Positions 43,634 through 53,605 of a stretch of DNA of 64,000 bases are shown piece by piece. Numbering within the stretch: position 1 is the first letter of the stretch; each line of letters starts with the position of its first letter. The translations under genes were made by a program, and so were the position numbers. Under the pieces are notes generated by a model. It was not told the DNA's origin. It saw only the letters and a program-made list of their open reading frames with translations, and searched no databases. This DNA comes from Paraburkholderia sp. C35 (GTDB taxonomy: Bacteria > Pseudomonadota > Gammaproteobacteria > Burkholderiales > Burkholderiaceae). The DNA lies in assembly GCF_003121405.1 (NCBI RefSeq), contig NZ_QBUY01000023.1, positions 1 to 64,000 of the forward strand, read 5' to 3'.

Positions 43634-44779
43634 ATGGAATCGATCGGGATCGTCACTCCACAAACAATGCATTTTTCCGAGCCGCTGCGTCTGCAGAACG
43701 GCAGCTCGCTCGCGAACTACGACCTCGTCGTCGAAACCTACGGCACGCTCAATGCAGCGCGCAGCAACGCCGTGCTCGTGTGCCACGCGCTCAACGCGTC
43801 GCATCACGTGGCGGGCGTGTATGCGGACGATCCGAAGAACGTCGGCTGGTGGGACAACATGGTCGGGCCGGGCAAGCCGCTCGATACCAACCGCTTCTTC
43901 GTGATCGGCGTGAACAATCTCGGCTCGTGCTTCGGCTCGACAGGACCGATGAGTATCGATCCGTCGACAGGCCGTCCGTACGGCAAGAGCTTCCCGGTTG
44001 TGACGGTCGAAGACTGGGTGAACGCGCAGGCGCTCGTCGCCGATCAGTTCGGCATCGAGAAATTCGCCGCCGTGATGGGCGGCAGCCTCGGCGGCATGCA
44101 GGCGCTCGCGTGGAGCCTGATGTATCCGGACCGGCTCGCACATTGCATCGTGATCGCATCGACACCGAAGCTCTCGGCGCAGAACATCGCGTTCAACGAA
44201 GTGGCGCGCTCGTCGATTCTCTCCGACCCGGATTTCCACGGCGGCGACTATTACGCGCACGGCGTGAAGCCGAAGCGCGGCTTGCGCGTCGCACGGATGA
44301 TCGGCCACATCACGTATCTGTCGGATGACGATATGGCCGCCAAGTTCGGCCGCGCGTTGCGCCGCGCGGAAGGCGCGGAAGACGCGTACAACTTCAACTT
44401 CGATGTCGAGTTCGAAGTGGAATCGTATCTGCGCTATCAGGGCGACAAGTTCGCCGATTACTTCGACGCGAACACGTATCTGCTCATCACACGCGCGCTC
44501 GATTACTTCGACCCTGCCAAGGCATTCGACGGCGATCTCACCGCCGCGCTCGCGCACACGAAGGCGAAGTATCTGATCGCGAGCTTCACGACCGACTGGC
44601 GTTTCGCGCCTGCACGTTCACGCGAACTGGTGAAGGCGCTGCTCGATCACAAGCGCCAGGTGACGTACGGCGAAATCGACGCACCGCACGGCCACGACGC
44701 CTTCCTTCTCGACGACGCGCGTTATCACAACCTGATGCGCGCCTACTACGAACGCATTGCTGCGGAGGTAAACGCATGA
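43634..44779 (+). CDS. metX: Homoserine O-acyltransferase (MetX)
   Basis: This 381-aa alpha/beta-hydrolase-fold enzyme activates homoserine for methionine synthesis. The nucleophile is Ser151 in GGSLGGMQA, with the Asp in TTDWRFAP and the His in PHGHDAFL. Betaproteobacterial MetX enzymes have been shown to prefer succinyl-CoA (MetXS), so succinylation is as likely as acetylation. GGCGG five bases before the ATG is the site controlled by the leader structure. The stop overlaps metW as ATGA. Confidence 0.94.
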   Translation: MESIGIVTPQTMHFSEPLRLQNGSSLANYDLVVETYGTLNAARSNAVLVCHALNASHHVAGVYADDPKNVGWWDNMVGPGKPLDTNRFFVIGVNNLGSCFGSTGPMSIDPSTGRPYGKSFPVVTVEDWVNAQALVADQFGIEKFAAVMGGSLGGMQALAWSLMYPDRLAHCIVIASTPKLSAQNIAFNEVARSSILSDPDFHGGDYYAHGVKPKRGLRVARMIGHITYLSDDDMAAKFGRALRRAEGAEDAYNFNFDVEFEVESYLRYQGDKFADYFDANTYLLITRALDYFDPAKAFDGDLTAALAHTKAKYLIASFTTDWRFAPARSRELVKALLDHKRQVTYGEIDAPHGHDAFLLDDARYHNLMRAYYERIAAEVNA

Positions 44780-45384
44780 ACCAGCGCGCTCTCGATTATC
44801 TTGCGACGCGCCCGGATTTCCGCGCGATTGCCCGCTGGGTCGAGCCACGCGGCACGGTGCTCGATCTCGGTTGCGGTGACGGCTCGCTGCTATCGCTGCT
44901 GATGGAAGAACTCGAAGTAACGGGCTACGGCATCGAGATCAACGACGCCGGCGTGCTCGCCTCGACCAAGAACGGCATCAACGTGATCCAGCAGAATCTG
45001 GAAGACGGCCTGCGTCTGTTCGAAGACGGCAGCTTCGATTTTGCGATCCTTTCTCAAACGCTGCAGACCATTCACCAGACGGCCGCGATCCTGCGCGAGA
45101 CGGTGCGAGTCGGTAAGGAATGCATCGTTTCGTTCCCAAATTTCGGGTATTGGGCGCATCGGCTGTCGGTTTTGCAGGGACGCATGCCGGTGTCGAAATC
45201 GCTGCCTTATCAGTGGCACAACACGCCGAACGTGCGTGTGCTGACCATCAAGGATTTCGAAGCGCTCGCGCCGGAAGTCGGCATCGATATTCTCGATCGC
45301 CTGGTGCTGCATGGCGGCCAGCAAGTGAGATGGGGCGTGAACTGGCGTGGTAGTCTTGCGGTCTATCGCGTCAAGAAAAGCTAA
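44776..45384 (+). CDS. metW: Methionine biosynthesis protein MetW
   Basis: This 202-aa class I methyltransferase-fold protein has VLDLGCGDGSLL as the SAM-binding loop (about residues 29-40). MetW is needed together with MetX for homoserine acylation in several Proteobacteria, probably as an activating partner rather than a methylase. It is translationally coupled to metX by a four-base overlap and so shares its leader control. Confidence 0.94.
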   Translation: MNQRALDYLATRPDFRAIARWVEPRGTVLDLGCGDGSLLSLLMEELEVTGYGIEINDAGVLASTKNGINVIQQNLEDGLRLFEDGSFDFAILSQTLQTIHQTAAILRETVRVGKECIVSFPNFGYWAHRLSVLQGRMPVSKSLPYQWHNTPNVRVLTIKDFEALAPEVGIDILDRLVLHGGQQVRWGVNWRGSLAVYRVKKS

Positions 45385-45397
45385 CCTCATTCATCTC

Positions 45398-46792
45398 ATG
45401 TCGAACCCGCCACACGAGGCGCCTGCACTAACCGCTCACGAAGAACATCCCGGCTGGCGCGCGTTTCTCAACGCGCGCATGCTGATCTGCGTCTTTCTCG
45501 GCTTCACGTCGGGGTTGCCGCTATTCACGCTCGTCTATCTCGTGCAGGCCTGGTTGCGCTCCGAAGGCGTGAACCTGAAGGAAATCGGCCTGTTTGCGCT
45601 GATCCAGTTTCCCTACACGTGGAAATTCGTCTGGGCGCCGCTGATGGACCGCTATGTGCCACGTCTGCCCGGCTGGCGTCCAGGACGCCGGCGCGGCTGG
45701 ATGCTGTTCACGCAGATTCTCGTTGCTGTCGCGATTGCCTCGCTTGGCATCGTGTCGCCGCGCGATTCGATCTGGACGGTGGCGGCGTTGACGTCGCTCG
45801 TCGCGTTCTTCGGCGCGAGTTCGGACATCGTGATCGACGCCTATCGACGCGAACTCCTGCACGACACCGAGCAAGGTCTCGGCAACGCCGTGCACGTGAA
45901 CGCGTACAAGATCGCGGCACTCGTGCCTGGCTCGCTCGCCCTGATTCTCTCGGACCATCTGCCGTGGGCCACCGTATTCATCGTCACGGCCGCGTTCATG
46001 ATTCCGGGCATGATCATGACGCTCGTCGTGAAAGAACCCGAAGTGCACGGCAAGCCGCCGAAGAACCTGCGCGAAGCGATCGTTGAACCGTTCCGTGAGT
46101 TCATTCACCGCGACGGCTGGCGCGGCGCGCTGTTCGTGCTCGGCTTCATCTTCCTGTACAAGCTCGGCGATACGATGGCGACCACGCTATCCACGTCGTT
46201 CTTTCTCGACATCGGCTTTTCGCGCACGCAGATCGGCGTGATCGCGAAGACGACGGCGTTTGGCGCGAGTCTCGCGGGCGGCATCATCGGCGGGATTGCG
46301 CTGATGAAGATCGGCATCGGGCGCGGATTGTGGATCTTCGGCTTCCTGCAAATGGTGTCGACGCTCGGCTTCGCGTGGCTCGCGCATGTCGGGCCCACGT
46401 CGCCGGGGCTGACTGTCGTGTATGACATTGCCGTTGCAATCAGCACGGGTACGACGAATCTGCTGTCGCTGCTCGGTATCGGCTGGACGGTGAAGCTCGA
46501 ACCGATGTCGGTGGCGCTGGCGATCGTGTACGGCTTCGAGACGTTCACCACCGGTCTCACGCTCGCCGCATTCACTGCGTATATCGCGAGTACGACCGAT
46601 CCGCGCTATACGGCAACGCAGTTCGCACTCTTTACATCATTGGCTTCCGTGCCGCGCACATTGGCGTCGGCGGCAAGCGGCTTCGTCGTCGCGGAGTTCG
46701 GCTGGTTCCATTACTTCATCCTCTGCACGGCGCTTGCTGTACCGGGCATGCTACTGTTGGTCCGGATCGCCCCTTGGAGAAAGCAGTCGTGA
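45398..46792 (+). CDS. ampG: AmpG-type muropeptide MFS permease
   Basis: This 464-aa inner-membrane transporter of the AmpG family imports anhydro-muropeptides for cell-wall recycling. It has 12-14 predicted helices. The signature FTSGLPLFTLVYLVQAWLR at the N-terminus and WKFVWAPLMDRY, DIVIDAYRREL and KLGDTMATTL segments are family markers. The start at 45398 is chosen over 45347, which would overlap metW. It lies 13 bases after metW and overlaps the next gene's ATG by one base. Confidence 0.92.
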   Translation: MSNPPHEAPALTAHEEHPGWRAFLNARMLICVFLGFTSGLPLFTLVYLVQAWLRSEGVNLKEIGLFALIQFPYTWKFVWAPLMDRYVPRLPGWRPGRRRGWMLFTQILVAVAIASLGIVSPRDSIWTVAALTSLVAFFGASSDIVIDAYRRELLHDTEQGLGNAVHVNAYKIAALVPGSLALILSDHLPWATVFIVTAAFMIPGMIMTLVVKEPEVHGKPPKNLREAIVEPFREFIHRDGWRGALFVLGFIFLYKLGDTMATTLSTSFFLDIGFSRTQIGVIAKTTAFGASLAGGIIGGIALMKIGIGRGLWIFGFLQMVSTLGFAWLAHVGPTSPGLTVVYDIAVAISTGTTNLLSLLGIGWTVKLEPMSVALAIVYGFETFTTGLTLAAFTAYIASTTDPRYTATQFALFTSLASVPRTLASAASGFVVAEFGWFHYFILCTALAVPGMLLLVRIAPWRKQS

Positions 46793-47976
46793 TGTTGTCC
46801 GTGTCGCGGCGCGCCGTCATGGGTCCGGCTGTGCGCGCCGCTTTCCGTCGATCGCCTGCATATCGCATGCGCGCGTCGGTGCGTGCGCTGCATGTAGCTG
46901 TGCTCGCCGCGTGTGCGGTTGTCGGCATGTTGACACCGTGGCAGGCGCAAGCGACGGAATCGCCGTCCAACGTCAGCGCGCCGCCTGCCGCTAATGCTCC
47001 TGCGGCGCCTGTTACGCCGTCTGCACCGAAATCCGAAGCCGCACCCGCTGCTACGTCTGGCGTTTCCGTGCCGTCGAATGCGGGCTCTGTGCCGCCTCAA
47101 ACGCCCGTCACCGCGCGCACGCCCGCGCCAACACCACCGCCGCCCACGCTTCCCGCGCCATTCCAGCCGAATCAGCAATTGCGTTACGGCGGCTACGCGG
47201 TGTTCCGCAACCTGATTCCCTCACCGATGCTCGAAGCGCAATCGGCTGAAGAATTCGATCAGATCGCCCGCGGCGCGGAACACATGAACCGGCTTTACCC
47301 GGCTTCCGACGCGCACACGACGCGCGTGCAGTCGATCGTCGACAAGCTGATTCCGTATTCGCTGAAATGGAACGACCGCTCGAAGAACTGGAAATGGGAC
47401 GTTGCCGTTCTGCGCTCGACGGACATCCGCGCGTACTGTCTGCCGGGCGGCAAGATCGTGATCTACGGCGGCATGCTCGACAAGGTCAAGCTCAACGACA
47501 ACGAACTCGGCATGCTGCTCGGCCATGAAATCGCGCATGCGCTGCGCGAGCATGCGCGCGAGCGACTCGGCGAACAGCAGGCCGCGCAACTCGGTTCGGG
47601 GACGATTCCGCAACTCTTCGGTCTCGCCGATCTCGGCGAAGCGCCGCTCGGCATCGGCACGCAGTTGCTGGAAATGAAGTACGAACGCGCCGATGAAACG
47701 GAAGCCGATGTGATCGGCAGCGAAATCGCGTCGCGCGCGGGTTTCGATCCGCGCGCTGCCATCACGCTATGGGACAAGCTCGCCGTCGCGACGCGCAACA
47801 ATCGCGATCAGGGCTTTATCTACGTGCATCCGTACAATCCGGCGCGGCGCGCGGACATCATGAAGCGCCTGCCCGACATGTTGCCGCTGTACGCGAAGGC
47901 GATCGGCAAGACAGTCGATGCGTTGCCTGACTACGCGGGCATCGGTCATCCACGTCGTACGACCGCGAACGACTGA
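46792..47976 (+). CDS. Periplasmic M48-family metallopeptidase
   Basis: This 394-aa Zn-protease has HEIAH at His245-His249 with Glu246 as catalytic base and Glu304 (in ADETEADVIG) as the third ligand. A basic N-terminus and hydrophobic helix (about 24-46) give export. An Ala/Pro-rich linker spans about 50-125 before the catalytic domain. Homologues (LoiP/BepA-like) act in outer-membrane quality control. ATG at 46792 overlaps the ampG stop as TGATG, with GGAG upstream. Confidence 0.88.
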   Translation: MLSVSRRAVMGPAVRAAFRRSPAYRMRASVRALHVAVLAACAVVGMLTPWQAQATESPSNVSAPPAANAPAAPVTPSAPKSEAAPAATSGVSVPSNAGSVPPQTPVTARTPAPTPPPPTLPAPFQPNQQLRYGGYAVFRNLIPSPMLEAQSAEEFDQIARGAEHMNRLYPASDAHTTRVQSIVDKLIPYSLKWNDRSKNWKWDVAVLRSTDIRAYCLPGGKIVIYGGMLDKVKLNDNELGMLLGHEIAHALREHARERLGEQQAAQLGSGTIPQLFGLADLGEAPLGIGTQLLEMKYERADETEADVIGSEIASRAGFDPRAAITLWDKLAVATRNNRDQGFIYVHPYNPARRADIMKRLPDMLPLYAKAIGKTVDALPDYAGIGHPRRTTAND

Positions 47977-47988
47977 CACCCGGCGCGT

Positions 47989-48774
47989 TTATTTCTTCTT
48001 CGCGATCTTGTGCGCGTAGTCGACGGTCACGGGCGCGTGATCACTGAACTTGATATCGCGGAACACGTCGACGCGCTTGGCCGTGTCAGCAATGCCCTGC
48101 GTCGCGATCTGATAATCGATACGCCACCCGACGTTCTTCGCATACGCCTGACCGCGATTGCTCCACCACGTGTACTGCTCGGGACGCTGGTCGAGCGTGC
48201 GGAACACATCCACGTAACCGACTTCATCGAACAGTTTGGTGAGCCACGCGCGCTCTTCCGGCAGGCAGCCCGAGTTCTTCTGGTTGCCCTTCCAGTTCTT
48301 GATGTCGATTTCCTTGTGCACGATATTCACGTCGCCGCACACGATCACTTCGCGTTCTTTCGCGAGTTCCGCGAGATGCGGCATGAACTCGTCCATGAAA
48401 CGGTACTTGGCCTGCTGGCGCTCGTCGCCGCTCGAACCCGACGGCACGTACACCGAAATCACCGACAGATTGCCGAAGCGGGCTTCCACATAACGGCCTT
48501 CGGGATCGAACTCTTCGCTGCCAAAACCGATGATGACTTCATCCGGCTCATGACGCGTGTAGAGACCCGCGCCGCTATACCCCTTCTTCACCGCATGCTG
48601 GAAATAGCCGGTGAAACCGTGCGGCGCGAGGAATTCCGGCGTCATGTCGTCCTGCGAGCATTTGATTTCCTGCACGCACACCACATCGGCCTTCTGCTCG
48701 CCGAACCACTCGAAAAAGCCCTTCTTGGCCGCCGAACGAATGCCGTTCAGGTTGGCGGTGATCACACGGAACAT
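47989..48774 (-). CDS. xthA: Exodeoxyribonuclease III
   Basis: This is a 261-aa AP endonuclease/3'-exonuclease of the Xth family for base-excision repair. It has ITANLNGIRSA at the N-terminus, VQEIK with the metal-binding Glu, the GDVNIVHKEID segment with catalytic Asp and Asn, and the terminal SDHAPV with catalytic Asp-His. Length and domain order are normal. It converges with the M48 gene. Confidence 0.95.
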   Translation of the reverse strand: MFRVITANLNGIRSAAKKGFFEWFGEQKADVVCVQEIKCSQDDMTPEFLAPHGFTGYFQHAVKKGYSGAGLYTRHEPDEVIIGFGSEEFDPEGRYVEARFGNLSVISVYVPSGSSGDERQQAKYRFMDEFMPHLAELAKEREVIVCGDVNIVHKEIDIKNWKGNQKNSGCLPEERAWLTKLFDEVGYVDVFRTLDQRPEQYTWWSNRGQAYAKNVGWRIDYQIATQGIADTAKRVDVFRDIKFSDHAPVTVDYAHKIAKKK

Positions 48775-48817
48775 GTTTTTCCTTCGTTATGTTTTCGTCT
48801 ATTCGACAAGGTGAAGA

Positions 48818-49654
48818 TCATTCGACAATCACGCCCTTCAGCGATTCTTTTGCGGGCGGGAATTCAAGCTTCAGCGACTGGAACGCGCGCAGCAACAACT
48901 CGCCGACCATCACGTTGCGATGCGTTTTCGAATCGGCGGGAATCACGTACCACGGCGCGTATTCCGTCGATGTCGCCGCGAGCGCGTCGTCGTAGGCGTC
49001 CTGATACTTGTTCCACAGCTTGCGCGCGTCGAGATCGGAGACGTCGAACTTCCAGTGCTTGGTCGGATCGTCGATACGCGATTGAAGACGCTCGCGCTGC
49101 TCGTCCTTCGAAATGTGCAGCATGCATTTGATGATCGTCGTGCCGTTTTCCGCGAGCATCAGCTCGAAGTCGCGAATGTGACGATAGCGGCACAACCGCG
49201 CCTCCTTGTCCATCGAGCCGAGCACGACGGGCACCAGCACGTCTTCGTAATGGCTGCGGTTGAAGATGGTCAGTTCGCCGGCAGCGGGCGCCTGCGCGTG
49301 AACGCGCCACAGGAAGTCGTGAGCAAGCTCGATCGGCGTCGGCGCCTTGAACGGCACGATGCGCAAACCGAGCGGATCGACTTCATGAAACACCGCGCGG
49401 ATCGTGCCGTCCTTGCCGCTGGTGTCCATGCCCTGCAGCACGAGCAGAACACGCTGCACGCGCTGCGCATGCAGACGTTCCTGCTGCGCATCGAGCGCCG
49501 CGCCGATTTCAGCGAGCCGTTCGCGGTCAGTGTCTTTTGCGCCCGTCGAAAACGGCTTCGTGGACGGATCGATGCTCGCGAGCGAAAACTTCGATTTGCT
49601 GCCTTCGTCGAAGAACGGCACGCGATAGTCGTCCAGTTCGATTTTTTTCGCCAT
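48818..49654 (-). CDS. ppk2: Polyphosphate kinase 2 family nucleotide phosphotransferase
   Basis: This 278-aa PPK2-family enzyme transfers phosphate between polyphosphate and nucleoside mono- or diphosphates. Walker A is GMDTSGKDG (75-83) and the Walker B/lid region is FNRSHYEDVLVP (131-142). It has one PPK2 domain. The start at 49654 is set by AGGAGG a few bases upstream; the longer frame to 49684 is rejected. ADP versus AMP preference is not clear from the motifs I can read. Confidence 0.92.
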   Translation of the reverse strand: MAKKIELDDYRVPFFDEGSKSKFSLASIDPSTKPFSTGAKDTDRERLAEIGAALDAQQERLHAQRVQRVLLVLQGMDTSGKDGTIRAVFHEVDPLGLRIVPFKAPTPIELAHDFLWRVHAQAPAAGELTIFNRSHYEDVLVPVVLGSMDKEARLCRYRHIRDFELMLAENGTTIIKCMLHISKDEQRERLQSRIDDPTKHWKFDVSDLDARKLWNKYQDAYDDALAATSTEYAPWYVIPADSKTHRNVMVGELLLRAFQSLKLEFPPAKESLKGVIVE

Positions 49655-49802
49655 CGTGTTTCCTCCTGTTCGGCGGGCCATCATGTCGAATGGAAAAGTG
49701 GAAAAGCAAACGGGCCGTTGCGCGACTTTCGATGCGACAACAGCCCGTCATGGCAGTTGCGTGCTGACGTGCTGCACGCAAACGCCGATACCACTACGAC
49801 AC

Positions 49803-51278
49803 TTAGCCCAGCTTCTTCTTCAACAGTTCGTTGACCTGCTGCGGATTCGCCTTGCCCTTGGTCGCCTTCATCGCCTGACCGATCAGCGCGTTGAACGCCT
49901 TTTCCTTGCCCGCGCGGAATTCTTCAACCGACTTCTGGTTCGCGGCGAGCACTTCGTCGATGATCGCTTCGAGCGCGCCGGTATCGGAAATCTGCTTGAG
50001 ACCCTTCGCTTCGATGATGCGGTCGGCAGCGGCTTCGTCGGTGGCTTTCTCTTCCCAGATCGCGAGGAAGATTTCCTTGGCGATCTTGTTCGAGATCGTG
50101 CCGTCGGCGATACGTTGCAGCACCAGCGCGAGTTGCACGGCGGAAACCGGGCTGTTGGCGATATCGAGGTCTTCGCGGTTCAGTTGCGACGACACTTCGC
50201 CCATCAGCCAGTTTGCTGCAACCTTCGCCTGCGCTGCGCCGACCTTGGCGACAACGGCTTCGTAGTAAGCGGCCATTGCCTTGCTCGACGTGACGACGCC
50301 TGCATCGTACGGCGTGAGACCGTATTGCTCGACGAAACGCTGCTGCATCGCAGCCGGCAGTTCCGGCAGTTCACCCTTCACGCGCTCGACCCACGCCGCG
50401 TCGATCACGAGCGGCATCAGATCGGGATCGGGGAAATAGCGGTAATCGTGCGCGTCTTCCTTGCTGCGCATCGAACGCGTTTCGCGCTTGTCCGGGTCAT
50501 ACAGACGCGTTTCCTGCACCACCGTGCCGCCGTCTTCGATCAGTTCGATCTGACGACGCACTTCGTACTGGATCGCTTCTTCGAGGAAGCGGAACGAGTT
50601 CAGGTTCTTGATCTCGGCACGCGTGCCGAATTCCTTCTGGCCAACCGGACGCACCGACACGTTCGCATCGCAACGGAACGAGCCTTCCTGCATGTTGCCA
50701 TCACAAATGCCGAGCCACACGACGAGACCATGCAAGGCCTTCGCATACGCCACGGCTTCGGCGGCGCTGCGCATTTCCGGCTCGGTGACGATTTCGAGCA
50801 GCGGCGTGCCCGCGCGGTTCAGGTCGATGCCCGTCATGCCTGCGAAGTCTTCGTGCAGCGACTTGCCTGCGTCTTCTTCCAGGTGAGCGCGCGTCAGGTT
50901 GACGGTCTTTTCGTATGCTTCCTTGCCAGCCTTTTCGTTAGCCGGAACCTGAATCGTGATCTGTCCGCCCTGCACGACAGGAATCTCGTACTGGCTGATC
51001 TGATAGCCCTTCGGCAGATCAGGGTAGAAGTAGTTCTTGCGCGCGAAGATGCTGCGCGGCGCGATCGTCGCGTCGATGGCGAGGCCGAACTGGATCGCGC
51101 GCTCGACAGCGCCCTTGTTCATCACGGGCAGCACGCCCGGCAATGCCAGATCGACGGGACAGGCCTGTGTGTTCGGTGCGGCGCCAAACTGCGTGGCTGC
51201 GCCCGAGAAAATCTTCGAGACCGTCGACAGTTGCGCGTGGGTCTCGAGACCGATAACGACTTCCCATTGTGTTGCCAT
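49803..51278 (-). CDS. gatB: Aspartyl/glutamyl-tRNA amidotransferase subunit B
   Basis: This 491-aa subunit of the GatCAB complex binds and activates misacylated Glu-tRNA(Gln) or Asp-tRNA(Asn). It has the N-terminal VVIGLETHAQL signature and the cradle motif FARKNYFYPDLPKGYQISQ. RCDANVSVRPVG and the C-terminal YqeY-like domain (about 345-490) complete it. The start at 51278 is the family start; the frame runs on into gatA but is not coding there. It lies two bases after gatA in the operon. Confidence 0.96.
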   Translation of the reverse strand: MATQWEVVIGLETHAQLSTVSKIFSGAATQFGAAPNTQACPVDLALPGVLPVMNKGAVERAIQFGLAIDATIAPRSIFARKNYFYPDLPKGYQISQYEIPVVQGGQITIQVPANEKAGKEAYEKTVNLTRAHLEEDAGKSLHEDFAGMTGIDLNRAGTPLLEIVTEPEMRSAAEAVAYAKALHGLVVWLGICDGNMQEGSFRCDANVSVRPVGQKEFGTRAEIKNLNSFRFLEEAIQYEVRRQIELIEDGGTVVQETRLYDPDKRETRSMRSKEDAHDYRYFPDPDLMPLVIDAAWVERVKGELPELPAAMQQRFVEQYGLTPYDAGVVTSSKAMAAYYEAVVAKVGAAQAKVAANWLMGEVSSQLNREDLDIANSPVSAVQLALVLQRIADGTISNKIAKEIFLAIWEEKATDEAAADRIIEAKGLKQISDTGALEAIIDEVLAANQKSVEEFRAGKEKAFNALIGQAMKATKGKANPQQVNELLKKKLG

Positions 51279-51280
51279 GT

Positions 51281-52774
51281 TTACACCCCTGCCGGAGCCT
51301 TGCGATGCCAGTCGGTGGCGCGCTGGAACGCGTCCGCCACCTGCAGCATGCGAGCTTCGTTGAAATAGTTGCCGATGATCTGCAAGCCGACAGGACGCTG
51401 CGCATTCGCGCCCGCGCCGAAGCCGCACGGCACGCTCATGCCCGGCAAACCGGCGAGGCTCACCGACAGCGTGTAGATGTCCGCGAGGTACATCTGCACG
51501 GGATCGTCGCCCTTCGCGCCGATATCCCACGCCACCGACGGCGCCACCGGCCCCATGATCACGTCGCACTGCTTGAACGCTTCCTGGAAATCCTGCGCGA
51601 TGATGCGGCGGATTTTCTGCGCCTGCAGGTAGTACGCGTCGTAGTAGCCGTGCGACAGCACATACGCCCCAACCAGAATGCGGCGCTTCACTTCCGGGCC
51701 GAAGCCTTCGGCGCGCGACTTCTTGTACATGTCGAGCAGATCGCGATACTCGGCCGCACGATGGCCATAGCGCACGCCATCGAAACGCGACAGGTTCGAC
51801 GATGCTTCAGCCGGCGCGATCACGTAGTACACGGGAATCGACAGTTCCGTCTTGGGCAGCGAGACTTCGACGAGCGTCGCGCCGAGCGCTTCGTATTGCT
51901 TCAAGGCGGCGTCGATGGATGCGCGGACTTCATCGGTGAGACCTGCGCCGAAGTATTCCTTCGGCAAACCGATGCGCAAACCCGCGAGCGGCTTGTCAGC
52001 CGTGGCGCCCGCGCCCGACCAGTTCTGGCCGAGATAGCGCGTGTAGTCTTCATGCGCGTGCGTGAGGCTGGTCGAATCGCGTTCGTCGAAACCGGCCATC
52101 GCGTTGAGCAGCAGCGCGCAGTCGGCGGCCGTTTGCGCCATCGGACCGCCCTGATCGAGCGACGATGCAAACGCGATCATCCCGTAACGCGACACGCGGC
52201 CGTACGTCGGCTTGATCCCCGTGATGCCCGAGAACGAAGCCGGCTGACGGATCGAGCCGCCCGTGTCCGTGCCCGTCGCGGCGGGCGCGAGGCGTGCGGC
52301 GACAGCCGCCGCCGAACCGCCCGACGAGCCGCCCGGCACCGATTTGCGGTCCCACGGGTTCTGCACGGGGCCGAAGTACGAATTTTCATTCGACGAGCCC
52401 ATCGCGAACTCGTCCATATTCGTCTTGCCGACGCACACCATGCCAGCCTGCGCGAGACGATCGACAACCGTTGCATCGAACGGGCTCACGTAGTTTTCGA
52501 GCATCTTCGAGCCCGCCGTCGAGCGCCAGTTGCGCGTGACGAACACATCTTTATGCGCGATGGGCAGGCCCGTCAGCGGACCGGCGTTGCCGGCGGCGAT
52601 CAATGCATCGGCGGCTTGCGCCTGCGCGAGCGTCTGCTGTGCATCTACATGCACGAACGCGTTCAGCGCCTTGTGATCGTCGATCCGCTTCAGATACGTC
52701 TGCGCCAGTTCGACTGCGGAGCATTGCTTCGCGTCGAGCGCGGCGCGCAGTTCGGTCAAGCTTTTTTCATGCAT
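51281..52774 (-). CDS. gatA: Aspartyl/glutamyl-tRNA amidotransferase subunit A
   Basis: This 497-aa amidase of the signature family supplies ammonia from glutamine. The Ser-cisSer-Lys triad is visible: Lys75 (in IAHKDVF), the cis-Ser in VPGGSSGGS (150/151) and the nucleophile Ser174 (in DTGGSIRQP). The start at 52774 is set by AGGAAA upstream and the MHEKSLTELR family N-terminus. It lies between gatC and gatB in a C-A-B operon. Confidence 0.96.
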   Translation of the reverse strand: MHEKSLTELRAALDAKQCSAVELAQTYLKRIDDHKALNAFVHVDAQQTLAQAQAADALIAAGNAGPLTGLPIAHKDVFVTRNWRSTAGSKMLENYVSPFDATVVDRLAQAGMVCVGKTNMDEFAMGSSNENSYFGPVQNPWDRKSVPGGSSGGSAAAVAARLAPAATGTDTGGSIRQPASFSGITGIKPTYGRVSRYGMIAFASSLDQGGPMAQTAADCALLLNAMAGFDERDSTSLTHAHEDYTRYLGQNWSGAGATADKPLAGLRIGLPKEYFGAGLTDEVRASIDAALKQYEALGATLVEVSLPKTELSIPVYYVIAPAEASSNLSRFDGVRYGHRAAEYRDLLDMYKKSRAEGFGPEVKRRILVGAYVLSHGYYDAYYLQAQKIRRIIAQDFQEAFKQCDVIMGPVAPSVAWDIGAKGDDPVQMYLADIYTLSVSLAGLPGMSVPCGFGAGANAQRPVGLQIIGNYFNEARMLQVADAFQRATDWHRKAPAGV

Positions 52775-52927
52775 TGCGTTTTTCCTGGAAAGCGCGGCGG
52801 CGTGCTGCGCCGCCGTGTAGGCATCCGGCAGCCCGCCGGCAGGCCGCGCCGAAAAGTGCGGGCCGTGTTGCGTGCGGACCTTCGCACGCCTGACACACAA
52901 CCCGGTGCTTAATCATGGACCTGGCGC

Positions 52928-53227
52928 TTACTCGATGACCTTCGGCACCAGATACAGACCGTCCTGCACTGCGGGCGCGGGACGCTGGAATTCGTCGCGA
53001 TTCACGTTTTCGGTGACGGCGTCATTGCGCAAACGCAAGGCGACGTCTTCAATCTGCTCGATCGGGTGCGCGAGCGGGGCGATGCCCGTTGTATCGACTG
53101 CCTGCATCTGTTCGACGAGGCCGAAGAAGTCGTTGAGCTGGGCGAGCGTGTGCTCGGCGTCGGCTTCAGGCAATTCGAGCCGCGCGAGATGGGCGATGCG
53201 TTTCACATCGGTCAGAGTCAGGGCCAT
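52928..53227 (-). CDS. gatC: Aspartyl/glutamyl-tRNA amidotransferase subunit C
   Basis: This 99-aa small subunit stabilises GatA. It has the typical DVKRIAHLARLEL opening and the LNDFFGLVEQMQAVDTTGIAPLAHP segment. It is the first gene of gatCAB, with a 153-base gap before gatA. A TATAAT box lies upstream at 53373-53368. Confidence 0.94.
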   Translation of the reverse strand: MALTLTDVKRIAHLARLELPEADAEHTLAQLNDFFGLVEQMQAVDTTGIAPLAHPIEQIEDVALRLRNDAVTENVNRDEFQRPAPAVQDGLYLVPKVIE

Positions 53228-53605
53228 GCAGTCACCAGAAAAGTGGCGGTCTGCCGCAACGATGAAAAAACGATGCTGCGACAGCAGGTTAGGTCATTGG
53301 AGCAGGCCCTCGAAATTGGGGCCAACGAAGGCAAAAAGTGCCATCCGTTTCCTTTAAATCAAGCAAAATTATAAGGTATCATTACGCGTTCGACCCAAAC
53401 CCGGACCGTCTTACCAAGGCCTTTCTGACATTTTCAGAGATCGCTGAACGACAGCTCGGCTGCCTTGCTATAGCCTCCGGTACGTTCCCTCGCAGTTTCA
53501 TGCTTCTCTCGGCGCACTTGGCCGGACATGAGGCTGCTAATTTTTTTCCGCTGCCGCCCTACGCTTACGATGCGAGGCCCGGCCCCCAGCGAGACAGGAT
53601 TTTGC
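53228..53605. promoter_or_regulatory. Divergent promoter region between gatCAB and mreB
   Basis: This is about 380 bases without a gene. On the minus strand a perfect TATAAT (53373-53368) is well placed for gatC, giving a 5' UTR of about 135 bases; its -35 box is not clear. On the plus strand the mreB promoter is not obvious, and a TATAGC near 53470 is only a weak candidate. Short frames running into mreB (for example from 53528) are leader sequence. Confidence 0.5.
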